In this document: positions 36,090-44,548 of the stretch, piece by piece | Position numbering within the stretch: position 1 is the stretch's first letter | How the letters are laid out: the number at the start of each line of letters is the position of its first letter | Source of the DNA: SLRI01 sp942491185 | Lineage (GTDB): Bacteria > Pseudomonadota > Alphaproteobacteria > Geminicoccales > Geminicoccaceae | Assembly (NCBI GenBank): GCA_942491185.1 | Contig: CALOAB010000008.1 | Coordinates: forward strand, 1-64,000 | Direction: 5' to 3' | Length of the DNA: 64,000 bases | The notes under the pieces: model-generated | What the model saw: only the letters and a program-made list of their open reading frames with translations | Told to the model about the DNA's origin: nothing | The model's database searches: none | Translations under genes and position numbers: made by a program

Positions 36090-36563
36090 CTGCTGGCCGT
36101 GGCTGTGCTGTGGCGGCGCACCCACTCGGCAACGACCGAGCCCAGCTCCGGCACTCGAGGCGACGGCTGGTAGGGGCGCTGTGGCGATGGCCCGCCCCGG
36201 CCCGGCGGTGAAGCCCGTGCCGCCATAGCTCCGGTCGAGGAACGCGAGCCAGCTCTCGCCATGCAGCTGCGCCAGCTCGGTGCGGGGATAGGCAGCGAGC
36301 GCCGTTCGCCGCACGATCGCCGCGAGCGCTGCCGGATCGTCCGCGGCGGCAGCGATCGCGTCCAGCGCCGCGCGCCGATAGGCGTTCGCCCGATAGGCCC
36401 GATGCCAGCGGTAGGCGAGCCAGGCCAGCAGGAGAATCAGGGCGACGCCGAGCCAGAGCCAGCCCACGGTCTCCGGCCAGAGCGACGGCGGCACCGGCTC
36501 CGGCACGGGCTCGAGGAGATCGAGCAGCTCGATGAGGCTGAGACCGGCGAAGTCGTCGTTCAT
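36086..36563 (-). CDS. DUF4381 membrane protein of Bat operon (3' frameshift)
   Basis: This protein of about 158 residues has one membrane helix (VGWLWLGVALILLLAWLAYR, about 33-52) and a short cytoplasmic domain with LARTALAAYPR-like RRTALAAYPRTELAQLHG and SWLAFLDRSYGG. ATG 36563 overlaps the DUF58 stop. Near 36170 an extra C in a CCCC run changes the frame. The corrected end, LGSVVAEWVRRH then a stop at 36086, fits the family and restores an ATGA overlap with BatA. DUF4381 proteins occur almost only between DUF58 and BatA genes; their function is unknown. Confidence 0.82.
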
Positions 36564-37546
36564 CGCACCGCCATCGGATGGCCCATCAGGCGGCGGATCT
36601 GCGGCACCGTCTCGGCACCGGAGCTGAGCGGCAGGACCGGCACGCCGAGCTGGCGCTGCCAATCGAGCACCTGGGCCAGCCGTCCCGAGGTGTAGTCCAC
36701 GAGCGCCTCGCGGACATGGCCCGAGGCCGTGTCGATCTCGGCCTGCAGCCGGCCGTCCGAGACCACGAGCGCCGTGCCGTCCGGCACCTCCTCGGCCATC
36801 GGGTCCGAGACGAGGGCCAGGATGACGTCGTTGTGCCGCGCCAGGCCGCCCACGAGGATGCGGGTGCGCTCGTCGATCCCGTCGAAGTCGCTGACGATCA
36901 AGACCAGATGATCCCGCCTGGCGATGCGCGCCGCAGCACCCAGCACCCGGTTGAGCTTCATCGGCTCGACCGGTGGGGCGTCTGCCGTGAGCCGCGCATT
37001 GGCCTCGGCGATCGCGGCGATGAGCCGATCGACGGCACTGCGGCTGCGCTTCGGCCTGATCTCGGCGATCACGTCGTCGCCGAAGACGATGCCGCCCACC
37101 CGATCACCCTGATCGAGGATGCGAAAAGCCGCCAGCGTCGCCGCCTCGGCTGCCGTCACCGACTTCATGTTGAGCTTGGAGCCGAAGAACATCGACATCC
37201 GCTGATCGACGATGATCAGGGTCGGCCGATCGCGCTCCTCGCTGTAGACCCGGACATAAGGATCGCCGGTGCGCGCCGTCACCTTCCAGTCGATGCTGCG
37301 CACGTCGTCGCCGGGAAGATAGCCGCGCAGCTCCTCGAAGTTCAGCCCCCGGCCGCGCAGCCGCGACGCATGCCGGCCATTGAGCACGCTGCCGGCAGGT
37401 TGGCGCGGCAGGAAGCTGATCGTCCGCGCCTGCCCTTCGAGCCCGCGCAGATGGTCGAGGTCGGCGTGAACCCGCGGATCGGCCTGCCGCGGCGCTGCGG
37501 CGCGATTGGTCAGTCCCGCTCTGGTCCGTGCCGCATGATCGCGCAT
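36560..37546 (-). CDS. DUF58 domain protein of MoxR-Bat operon
   Basis: This 328-residue cytoplasmic protein shows the DUF58 core GRGLNFEELRGYLPGDDVRSIDWK and YVRVYSEERDRP, followed by a VWA-like fold (TLIIVDQRMSMFFG). It lacks the N-terminal membrane helices of longer DUF58 proteins. It lies 10 bases after MoxR, overlaps DUF4381 by four bases, and probably links the MoxR ATPase to the membrane VWA proteins. Confidence 0.9.
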   Translation of the reverse strand: MRDHAARTRAGLTNRAAAPRQADPRVHADLDHLRGLEGQARTISFLPRQPAGSVLNGRHASRLRGRGLNFEELRGYLPGDDVRSIDWKVTARTGDPYVRVYSEERDRPTLIIVDQRMSMFFGSKLNMKSVTAAEAATLAAFRILDQGDRVGGIVFGDDVIAEIRPKRSRSAVDRLIAAIAEANARLTADAPPVEPMKLNRVLGAAARIARRDHLVLIVSDFDGIDERTRILVGGLARHNDVILALVSDPMAEEVPDGTALVVSDGRLQAEIDTASGHVREALVDYTSGRLAQVLDWQRQLGVPVLPLSSGAETVPQIRRLMGHPMAVR

Positions 37547-37556
37547 CGGCCCGCCT

Positions 37557-38576
37557 TCAGGTGAGCGCGACTTGCGCCAGGATCTCGTCCACCACCTTGT
37601 CCGGCGTCACGCTCTCGCCCTGGGCCTCGTAGGTGAGCGTCAGGCGGTGGCGCAGCACGTCGTGCAGGACGGCCTGCACGTCCTCGGGATCGACATAGTC
37701 GCGCCCGGCGAGCCAGGCATGGGTGCGGCCACACTTGTCGAGCGCCAGCGACGCCCGCGGGCTGGCACCGACCTCGATCCAGCGCGCCAGATCCGCCGAA
37801 TAGTCGGCAGGGGTGCGGGTGGCATAGACCAGATCGGCGATATAGCGCTCCATGGCGTCCGCGACGTGAATGGCCGCGATCTCCCGCCTTGCGGCAAAGA
37901 CCGCTGCCTGCGGGATGGGCGGCTCGGCCGCCGACGCTGCCTCATTCGCGGCCGCCGCACTCTCCTCACCGCGCACCAGCCGGATCACCTTCACCTCGTC
38001 CTCGATCGGCGGGTACTCGATCAGCACATGCATGAGGAAGCGATCCATCTGCGCCTCCGGCAGCGGATAGGTGCCCTCCTGCTCGACCGGGTTCTGCGTC
38101 GCCATCACCATGAAGAGCGGCTCCATGCGATGCGTCGTGCCGGCGACCGTGACCTGCCGCTCCTCCATTGCCTCGAGCAACGCGGCCTGCACCTTCGCAG
38201 GCGCCCGGTTGATCTCGTCGGCGAGCACGATATTGGCGAACAGCGGGCCCGGCTCGAAGCGGAACTCGGCCTTGCCGTCGGCCTGGTGGTAGACCTCCGT
38301 GCCGGTGACGTCCGACGGCAGCAGATCGGGCGTGAACTGGATGCGGCTGAAATCCGCCTCCATGTTCCGCGCCAGGGCCTTGATCGCCCGCGTCTTGGCG
38401 AGGCCCGGCAGCCCCTCGACCAACAGGTTGCCGTTGGCCAAGAGGCCGATCACCAGCCGCTGGATGACCCGCTCCTGGCCGATGATCGACTGGCCCATGC
38501 GCAGGGTCAGCTGTTCGATTTGCCCTCGCGGCGACACTGTTTGGGCGACAGGATGGCCGGCCTCTTCAGTTGCCAT
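37557..38576 (-). CDS. MoxR-family AAA+ ATPase
   Basis: This 339-residue ATPase has Walker A GLPGLAKT, Walker B IVLADEINRAPAKVQ, sensor ATQNPVEQEGTYPLPEAQ and the lid domain. MoxR proteins act as chaperones that remodel or load VWA-domain partners, here probably BatA and BatB. A run of Ala/Glu (ESAAAANEAASAAEP, about 205-222) forms an uncommon linker. The start overlaps the upstream HAD gene stop by 11 bases. Confidence 0.92.
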   Translation of the reverse strand: MATEEAGHPVAQTVSPRGQIEQLTLRMGQSIIGQERVIQRLVIGLLANGNLLVEGLPGLAKTRAIKALARNMEADFSRIQFTPDLLPSDVTGTEVYHQADGKAEFRFEPGPLFANIVLADEINRAPAKVQAALLEAMEERQVTVAGTTHRMEPLFMVMATQNPVEQEGTYPLPEAQMDRFLMHVLIEYPPIEDEVKVIRLVRGEESAAAANEAASAAEPPIPQAAVFAARREIAAIHVADAMERYIADLVYATRTPADYSADLARWIEVGASPRASLALDKCGRTHAWLAGRDYVDPEDVQAVLHDVLRHRLTLTYEAQGESVTPDKVVDEILAQVALT

Positions 38577-39549
38577 TTGGCCAGACCTGCTCCCAGTCTT
38601 CCGCCATGTCGACGATCAACCAGCCGCGCTCGGGCCCCTCGTCGAGGCCGCGGTTCAGCTTACCCACCGGGCCTTCGCGGTCATAGGCGAACTCGCGCTC
38701 GCCGTCGGTGTGGTGCACGATCAAGCCGAAGGCGGGCCCGTCGCCGCTGGTGGCATATTCCAGCATCTCGAAATCGCCGTCGGAATTGCCGCCGACGAAG
38801 ATCGGACGCTGGCCGATATGCGTGTCGATACCGACCGGCTTGCCGGCCTTGTCGTCGACGAACGCGATGCCCGGCTCCTTGATCACCGTTGGCACCCCAT
38901 CGATGACCTCGTAGCGGCTCGGCGTCGAGGAGCCCACGACCTGCTCCGGCGGAATGCCATAGGCATCGGCCGCGAAGGCACGAACGAAATGGATGCCGCC
39001 GCCCGAGACGATCCAGGTCTGGAAATCCTCGTCGCGGAGGTAGCGGAGGAGCTCCAGCATCGGCTGGTAGACCATCGTATCGTACGGCATGCCGGTGGTC
39101 GGGTGGGTGGCCGTGGCCAGCCAGTCGCGGACATCGTCCTGGAAAGCCTCGACGCTCATGCCGGAGTGCGAGACGGAAATGATCTCGACGAGCCCCTCCA
39201 TGCCACCGGCGGCGAGCGCCTCCATATCACCCTCGGCCCCGGCGCGAAGCGCGTCGGATGTCAGGATCGACGGATCGGCCGCGGCCTTCTCGCGCAAGCG
39301 GTCGAGCGCATAGATCAGCTGGAAGTAGATGGGCTGCTCACCCCAGAGCGTGCCGTCATTGTCGAAGGTGGCGATGCGTGCATCTGGCGTCACATAGTCG
39401 TCCGATGCGGGGTCGGTCACCCGCTCGACGAAATCGACGATCCGTGCCTTGGCCTCGGTATCGGCCCAGGACGGCAACGGATCGGCCGCAGCCGGAAGAG
39501 CGATGGCAACGATGGCTGCCGTGGATGCTGCAAGACCGAGCGCGCGCAT
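38566..39549 (-). CDS. Periplasmic HAD-family phosphatase
   Basis: This 327-residue protein has a Sec signal peptide (1-22, ending PAAA), then HAD motif I ATFDNDGTLW with the nucleophile Asp, motif II WIVSGGGIHFVRAF and motif IV VGGNSDGDFEML. ATG 39549 follows GAGG by seven bases. It resembles SerB-like secreted phosphatases found beside sulfatases. Coupling to MoxR by overlap suggests that it is part of the same transcription unit, but its substrate is unknown. Confidence 0.85.
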   Translation of the reverse strand: MRALGLAASTAAIVAIALPAAADPLPSWADTEAKARIVDFVERVTDPASDDYVTPDARIATFDNDGTLWGEQPIYFQLIYALDRLREKAAADPSILTSDALRAGAEGDMEALAAGGMEGLVEIISVSHSGMSVEAFQDDVRDWLATATHPTTGMPYDTMVYQPMLELLRYLRDEDFQTWIVSGGGIHFVRAFAADAYGIPPEQVVGSSTPSRYEVIDGVPTVIKEPGIAFVDDKAGKPVGIDTHIGQRPIFVGGNSDGDFEMLEYATSGDGPAFGLIVHHTDGEREFAYDREGPVGKLNRGLDEGPERGWLIVDMAEDWEQVWPNGN

Positions 39550-39660
39550 AAACTTGCCTCTTTGTGATGGGTCGTCAGGAGCGGGTGCAGGGCGGATGGC
39601 CGGGGATCGCAGGACCGCGGAGCATCGTCGGGGGGCTTTCGCGTCATTCTCCACGACCGC

Positions 39661-41355
39661 TCACTTCAGCGCTTCGACCAGCGGCTGCCCAAGCGCGCCG
39701 GTCGGTGGCTTGGTGCCGAGATAGGTGGCGATGGTCGGGGCGACATCGACCGTTTCAACACGGCGCGCGACGCGGCCCGGCTCGATCCCCGGCCCCGCCA
39801 CGATGATCGGCACATGGCTGTCATAGGTCCAGGGAGAGCCATGGGCGGAGCTGACGTGCAGCCCGTCGAAATCGGCGATGAACCAGTGCGGCTCGAAGAC
39901 GATGTAGATGTCGCCCGAGCGGTCGGGGTGGTAGTTGGCCAGCACCGCGTCTTGGATCTTGCCGCGCGGCACAGCACCCGCCCGCAGGGCCGAGCTCGGG
40001 ATGGCGTGGGCGATCCCCGGCAGAAGCTCCAGCTCGTCTGCCACGGCGCGCTCGACGGCAGCGCGCTCGAGCCCGCGTTCCTCGATCACGGCGGTGTCGA
40101 GATAGAGGTAGGGGTTGGAGAAGTTGAGGATCAGGTCGCGGCTTTCGCCGAACGCGGCGGTCAGGCGGACCAGGCCGGGCTCGGTGTCGACCCGCTCGAA
40201 ATTGAACGTGCCGGCCTCGATGCCGAGTGTTGCCAGATAATCCGGGTGCTCCGGCGCGCCATGATCGGACGACAGGACGACCAGCGTCCGGTCGAGGCCG
40301 ACGCGCGCGTCCACATGCGCCAGAAGGTCAGCCAGCGTCCGGTCGAGCCGGAGGATGTTGTCCTCGCTCTCCAGGCTCGAGGGGCCGAAGATGTGGCCGA
40401 CATAGTCCGTCGAGGAGAAGCTGACCGCCAGGTAGTCGGTCACGTCGTCCTGTCCGAGGCCCTCGGCGTCGATCAGCGCCTTGGCGAAGTCGGCGGTGAT
40501 CTCGTCGCCCGCAGGGCTGAGTGTCAGGCGCGTGGTGAAATACCTGTCGTCCGCAGCCCCCCATTCGTGGGGGAAGGTGCGGCCGAAGCCCGGAAAATCG
40601 GTCTCCCACGGCTGGTCGTCGCTGGCGCCGAACAGGTAGGCCTCGGGCGCCGCAGAGAGTTCCCACGCCTCTCCGGCGTAGCTGGCGACCGTGCCCTTCG
40701 CCGGCCAGTCGGCGACCCAGTCGGGGTAGGCGTCAAGATAGAAGGTGCTGGTGACGAAGCGGCCCTCGGCCTTGGAGAACCAATAGGCGGTGCCCGCGTG
40801 GCCAGCCATCGAGATGGCGCCACGATCCTTGACGGAGACGCCGAAGACCTTGGCCTCCGGCCCGAAATGCAGCGCGATCTCGTCGGAGATCGTCGAGGTG
40901 AGGATGTTGCGCGGCGAGCGCCCGTCCGTGGTCGCCGCCCGCTGCGTGGGGTCGATCTCGGACGCGGCATCAACGCCGGCAGCGCCCACGAGCGGGAAGT
41001 CGGGGTCCTGCACGTTGTAGAATTGCGTACCGCCGATCCGGTCGAACCAGAGGTTCGCCACCATCCCGTGAATGGCCGGGTCCGTGCCGGTGGCGAGCGT
41101 GGTATGGCCGACGATCGTCTCGGTGTTCGCGTGGCGGTGATGGGCGTTCACGAAGTGCACGCCGTTCTCCAGCAGATAACGAAAGCCGTCCCCGCCCAGA
41201 TGCCGCCCGTAGCGGTCGATGAGGTCGCCGCGCAACTGGTCGACGGTGATCTGCAGGACGAGGCGAGGCCGTTCGAACTCCTGCGCCGCGATGGAGGATG
41301 TCACGCCGAGCACGGCAAGAACGGCGACGACGGCTATCGATGGGCGTGTGAGCAT
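39661..41355 (-). CDS. Secreted alkaline phosphatase, PafA/nucleotide pyrophosphatase type
   Basis: This 564-residue periplasmic metalloenzyme belongs to the alkaline phosphatase superfamily. After a signal peptide (1-24) come a metal Asp in LQITVDQLRGD, the nucleophile Thr in ETIVGHTTLATGTDPAIHGM, and metal ligands in SFSSTDYVGHIFG, VLSSDHGAPEHP and HVSSAHGSPW. These fit the PafA-type phosphate monoesterases, which have a threonine nucleophile. It lies 84 bp after the arylsulfatase stop, beyond a terminator, so it is probably transcribed separately from the sulfatase. Confidence 0.88.
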   Translation of the reverse strand: MLTRPSIAVVAVLAVLGVTSSIAAQEFERPRLVLQITVDQLRGDLIDRYGRHLGGDGFRYLLENGVHFVNAHHRHANTETIVGHTTLATGTDPAIHGMVANLWFDRIGGTQFYNVQDPDFPLVGAAGVDAASEIDPTQRAATTDGRSPRNILTSTISDEIALHFGPEAKVFGVSVKDRGAISMAGHAGTAYWFSKAEGRFVTSTFYLDAYPDWVADWPAKGTVASYAGEAWELSAAPEAYLFGASDDQPWETDFPGFGRTFPHEWGAADDRYFTTRLTLSPAGDEITADFAKALIDAEGLGQDDVTDYLAVSFSSTDYVGHIFGPSSLESEDNILRLDRTLADLLAHVDARVGLDRTLVVLSSDHGAPEHPDYLATLGIEAGTFNFERVDTEPGLVRLTAAFGESRDLILNFSNPYLYLDTAVIEERGLERAAVERAVADELELLPGIAHAIPSSALRAGAVPRGKIQDAVLANYHPDRSGDIYIVFEPHWFIADFDGLHVSSAHGSPWTYDSHVPIIVAGPGIEPGRVARRVETVDVAPTIATYLGTKPPTGALGQPLVEALK

Positions 41356-41385
41356 TCATGTTCCATTGCAGATGACCACGCTGAC

Positions 41386-41425
41386 AAGAAAAGCGAGCGG
41401 CACAGCCCCAGGCCGTACCGCTCGC
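41386..41425 (-). terminator. Terminator after the arylsulfatase gene
   Basis: On the minus strand GCGAGCGG (41425-41418) pairs with CCGCTCGC (41400-41393) around a 17-base loop and is followed by TTTTCTT (41392-41386). It would end transcription of the arylsulfatase before the phosphatase gene. Confidence 0.7.
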
Positions 41426-41439
41426 GTCTTGCTAGACAG

Positions 41440-43014
41440 CTACTGCGCGCCGCCCGGGTCGGTCAGCTGCTCCATGACCTTGTCGAGGTTGAAGCTCGCC
41501 GCCTCCTGGCGCGGCGGGAACTCGGCGAAGGTTTGCAGGAACTGCCCCACATAGGCCTGCGCCGGCACCAGCAGATAGGCCCGGTCGAGCAGCCAGTCAT
41601 AGTAGGTGTTCGAGGTGAAGTAGGCCCGCTCGTAAGGGTCGCGACGCAGGTTGAAGATCAACGGAATGCGCAACGGCGTCCAGGGCTCGATCCACGCGCG
41701 AAGGGTCTCCTTGGCCTTCTGCTCGAGGAACATCAGCTTCCAGTCCTCGTAGCGAAGGGCAGCCAGATCGCCTTCGTCGGAGAAGTAGAAGATCTCCTTG
41801 CGCGGGCTTTCCTCCGTCTCGCCGGTCAACATCGGCAGGATGTTGTAGCCGTCGAGGTGGACCTTGTACTCGCGGCCGATGGCCTGAACGCCACCTTCCA
41901 GGAGCTCCTCCTTGATCTCCGGCCGGCCGGCGGCCGCCAGGAAGGTCGGCAGCCAGTCCATGTGATGGACGATCTCGTTGGTGACCGTACCGGGCTCGAT
42001 ATTGCCCGGCCAGCGGACCATGGCGGGCACCCGCCAGCCGCCTTCCCAGTTGGTGTTCTTCTCACCCTGGAACGGCGTCATCGCCGCATCGGGCCAGGTG
42101 TTCATGTGCGGGCCGTTGTCGGTCGAGTAGAAGACGATGGTGTTGTCGGCGACGCCGAGCTCGTCCACGGCTTCGAGCAGCTGGCCCACATGCATGTCGT
42201 GCTCGACCATGCCGTCCGAGTACTCGTCCTGGCCGGAGATGCCGCGCAGCTCCTCCTTGACGTGGGTGCGGAAATGCATCCGCGTGCCGTTCCACCAGAC
42301 GAACCAGGGCGTGCCCTCGTCCGTCTTGCGCCGCATGAAGTCGATGGCCGCGGCCACGGTCTCGTCGTCGACCGTCTCCATCCGCTGCTTGGTCAACGGC
42401 CCGGTGTCCTCGATCGCCCCATCGGCGCTGGACCTGACCACGCCGCGCGGCCCGAAGGTCTCGCGGAAGGTCGAGCCGTCGGCCAGCACCATGTCGCCCG
42501 GATAGTCCTCGTTCTCGGGCTCCTCCTCGGCGTTGAGGTGGTAGAGATTGCCGAAGAACTCGTCGAAGCCGTGATTGGTCGGCAGCATCTCGTCGCGATC
42601 GCCGAGATGGTTCTTGCCGAACTGGCCGGTGGCATAGCCTTGCGCCTTGAGCAGGCCGGCGATGGTCGGGTCCTCGACCTGCATGCCCTCGGTGGCACCC
42701 GGCAAGCCGACCTTGGAGAGCCCGGTGCGCAACACGCTCTGGCCCATGATGAAGCTGGAGCGGCCGGCCGTGCAGGACTGCTCACCGTAATAGTCGGTGA
42801 AGATCATCCCCTCGTCAGCGATGCTGTCGATGTTCGGCGTCCGGTAGCCCATCAGGCCCATGGTATACGCGCTGATATTGCTCTGGCCGATATCGTCGCC
42901 CCAGATCACCAGCATGTTGGGCTTCTCGGCATCCTGCGCCGCCGCCGCTCCCGCAAGGGAGACGACCGCAGCGCTCACGGCGAGCGTTGCGAGGAAAGTC
43001 GATCGAAGAGTCAT
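41440..43014 (-). CDS. Secreted arylsulfatase
   Basis: This 524-residue sulfatase has a signal peptide (1-26, ending AAAAQ), the metal motif LVIWGDDIGQSN, the formylglycine site QSCTAGRSSFIMG (C-x-A-x-R) and FYSTDNGPHMNTWPD with HVKEELRG-type substrate residues. ATG 43014 follows AAGGAGGGG. Unlike the sulfatase at 22115 it is exported, so formylglycine must form before or during export. An AraC regulator is encoded divergently 219 bp away. It hydrolyses sulfate esters of unknown identity in the periplasm. Confidence 0.9.
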   Translation of the reverse strand: MTLRSTFLATLAVSAAVVSLAGAAAAQDAEKPNMLVIWGDDIGQSNISAYTMGLMGYRTPNIDSIADEGMIFTDYYGEQSCTAGRSSFIMGQSVLRTGLSKVGLPGATEGMQVEDPTIAGLLKAQGYATGQFGKNHLGDRDEMLPTNHGFDEFFGNLYHLNAEEEPENEDYPGDMVLADGSTFRETFGPRGVVRSSADGAIEDTGPLTKQRMETVDDETVAAAIDFMRRKTDEGTPWFVWWNGTRMHFRTHVKEELRGISGQDEYSDGMVEHDMHVGQLLEAVDELGVADNTIVFYSTDNGPHMNTWPDAAMTPFQGEKNTNWEGGWRVPAMVRWPGNIEPGTVTNEIVHHMDWLPTFLAAAGRPEIKEELLEGGVQAIGREYKVHLDGYNILPMLTGETEESPRKEIFYFSDEGDLAALRYEDWKLMFLEQKAKETLRAWIEPWTPLRIPLIFNLRRDPYERAYFTSNTYYDWLLDRAYLLVPAQAYVGQFLQTFAEFPPRQEAASFNLDKVMEQLTDPGGAQ

Positions 43015-43233
43015 GCGCGCCCCTCCTTAGGGCTTCACTGAATCGCGATTGGTGACAGGAGACTGCGCCGTTCGCTCGAGCTGGTCCACCCGAACGTTCG
43101 GCCACGCATCTTCCCATTTCGAGGTGTACTTCTAGCCTGGCCTTCATTGCCGTCGAATTCTAGCGGACCATCTGCTAGACGAGTGCACGACCGATCGCTG
43201 ATCATTTTGCGAATCGCCGGGAAAGGAGAGGCC

Positions 43234-44283
43234 ATGTCCGACACGCGTGTTCCGATGACCCGCGCGCTGGGCATGGGAGCACTGCCGGCCTTCGTCGAGG
43301 AGGCGGCCGGGCATCGCACGCTGCAGCGCCTCTTCGATCGGCAGCGCCTGCCCTTGTCGCTGATCGAGCACCGCGACACGCGACTGCCCTTGGTGGCGAT
43401 GCAGCTGCTGTTCGACGACGCCGCGCGCGAGATCGGCGACCGGGCACTCGGCCTGCGCGTCGGCGAGGAGATGACCCACAAGGGCTACGGGCTCTGGTCG
43501 CGCTATCTCACCTCCGCGCCGACGCTCGAGGGCGCCATCCGCCGGGCCATCCAGACCTTGTGGATGTACCAGAGCGGCAGCTTGATGTCGCTCGCCCGGC
43601 AGGGCGGCCGTGCCGTGTGGCGCTACCAGCCGGCGGGCCTGGCCGGCAACGAAGTGGCCCAGCACGCCGACCACGTGCTGCCGACCATGCTGACACTGGC
43701 ACGGCTCTATCTCGGTCCTGCCTGGACGCCCGAATTCTATGAGCTCAACTACCCGCGCGACCCCGATGCCGGCGTCGTCGAGTCCTGGCTCGACCGCGAC
43801 GTCGTGTTCGGCGCGCCGGGCGTCGGCCTGGCCATCGGCGCGGGCGAGCTCGAGGTGAGGCGACCGCAAGCTGCCGGCAGCGAGCCGGTGCCGACCAGGC
43901 GGGAGGTCGCAGCAGCGCTGGCGCCCAGCCGGCGCGACGACCAGCTCGGCCCCGTCCGGGACGTGATCGCGCTCCGGCTGCTCGACGGCCAGACGGACCT
44001 CGACGGCGCCGCCCTGCTGCTCGGCCGCGGGCCGCGCTCGCTGCAGGGCGATCTCAGCCGCGCCGGCACGCGCTACAGCACCCTGCTCGAGCAGGCCCGC
44101 CTCGATCGCGCCGCTTCCCTCCTGCAGGAGAGCGAGGCCTCCGTCACCCAGATCGCCATCGAGCTCGGCTATCACGAGCCGACCAACTTCACCCGCGCCT
44201 TCCGCCGCTGGTCCGGCCAGACCCCCAGCGGCTTCCGCTCAGCCGCCGGCCTCCCCAGCTGCGAGCTGGCACACCTCCTGTAG
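43234..44283 (+). CDS. AraC-family transcriptional regulator (OruR/ArgR-like)
   Basis: This 349-residue regulator has an N-terminal Arabinose_bd-type domain (about 20-200) and a C-terminal double helix-turn-helix (DLDGAALLLGRGPRSLQGDL and ESEASVTQIAIELGYHEPTNF then TRAFRRWSGQTPSGFR). ATG 43234 follows AAAGGAGAG. It is divergent from the arylsulfatase and the likely regulator of that gene (inference from position). Confidence 0.9.
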   Translation: MSDTRVPMTRALGMGALPAFVEEAAGHRTLQRLFDRQRLPLSLIEHRDTRLPLVAMQLLFDDAAREIGDRALGLRVGEEMTHKGYGLWSRYLTSAPTLEGAIRRAIQTLWMYQSGSLMSLARQGGRAVWRYQPAGLAGNEVAQHADHVLPTMLTLARLYLGPAWTPEFYELNYPRDPDAGVVESWLDRDVVFGAPGVGLAIGAGELEVRRPQAAGSEPVPTRREVAAALAPSRRDDQLGPVRDVIALRLLDGQTDLDGAALLLGRGPRSLQGDLSRAGTRYSTLLEQARLDRAASLLQESEASVTQIAIELGYHEPTNFTRAFRRWSGQTPSGFRSAAGLPSCELAHLL

Positions 44284-44359
44284 CCGGACAGTCAGCGCCA
44301 GCAGCGACCGGTGGCATTCTCGGCCTCCGGGTCGCTCACGCTCGAGATGCCGGGCCCGG

Positions 44360-44548
44360 CTAAGGGGCGTTGCAGGCCGCGATCTTGTCGCTGTCCGTGC
44401 CCGCATTCATCACGCATTCCTCGAAGCTGCCCAGATTCTCGAGGCGCTCCGTCTCGGCCCGCTGCTCCGCACTGCGCTGCTGGGGCGACGTGCAGGCTGC
44501 GATCACGAAAACCAGCAGCACTACCGCAACTCGAACAATGGGGGTCAT
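44360..44548 (-). CDS. Small lipoprotein of unknown function
   Basis: This 62-residue protein has a lipoprotein signal (MTPIVRVAVVLLVFVIAAC) with lipidated Cys at 19, a charged middle and two further Cys (EECVMNAG and IAACNAP) that could form a disulfide. ATG 44548 is preceded by AGGAGGAG. I do not recognise a family. It sits at the edge of the gene-poor region. Confidence 0.7.
   Translation of the reverse strand: MTPIVRVAVVLLVFVIAACTSPQQRSAEQRAETERLENLGSFEECVMNAGTDSDKIAACNAP

Noticed and set aside
35103..36563. Apparent DUF4381-BatA fusion
   Set aside because: An extra C near 36170 removes the DUF4381 stop. The other frame gives a typical DUF4381 C-terminus and an ATGA overlap with BatA.
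39814..43041. 1075-residue plus-strand open frame over the phosphatase and sulfatase
   Set aside because: It is a shadow of two well-recognised minus-strand enzymes, a common effect in GC-rich DNA.
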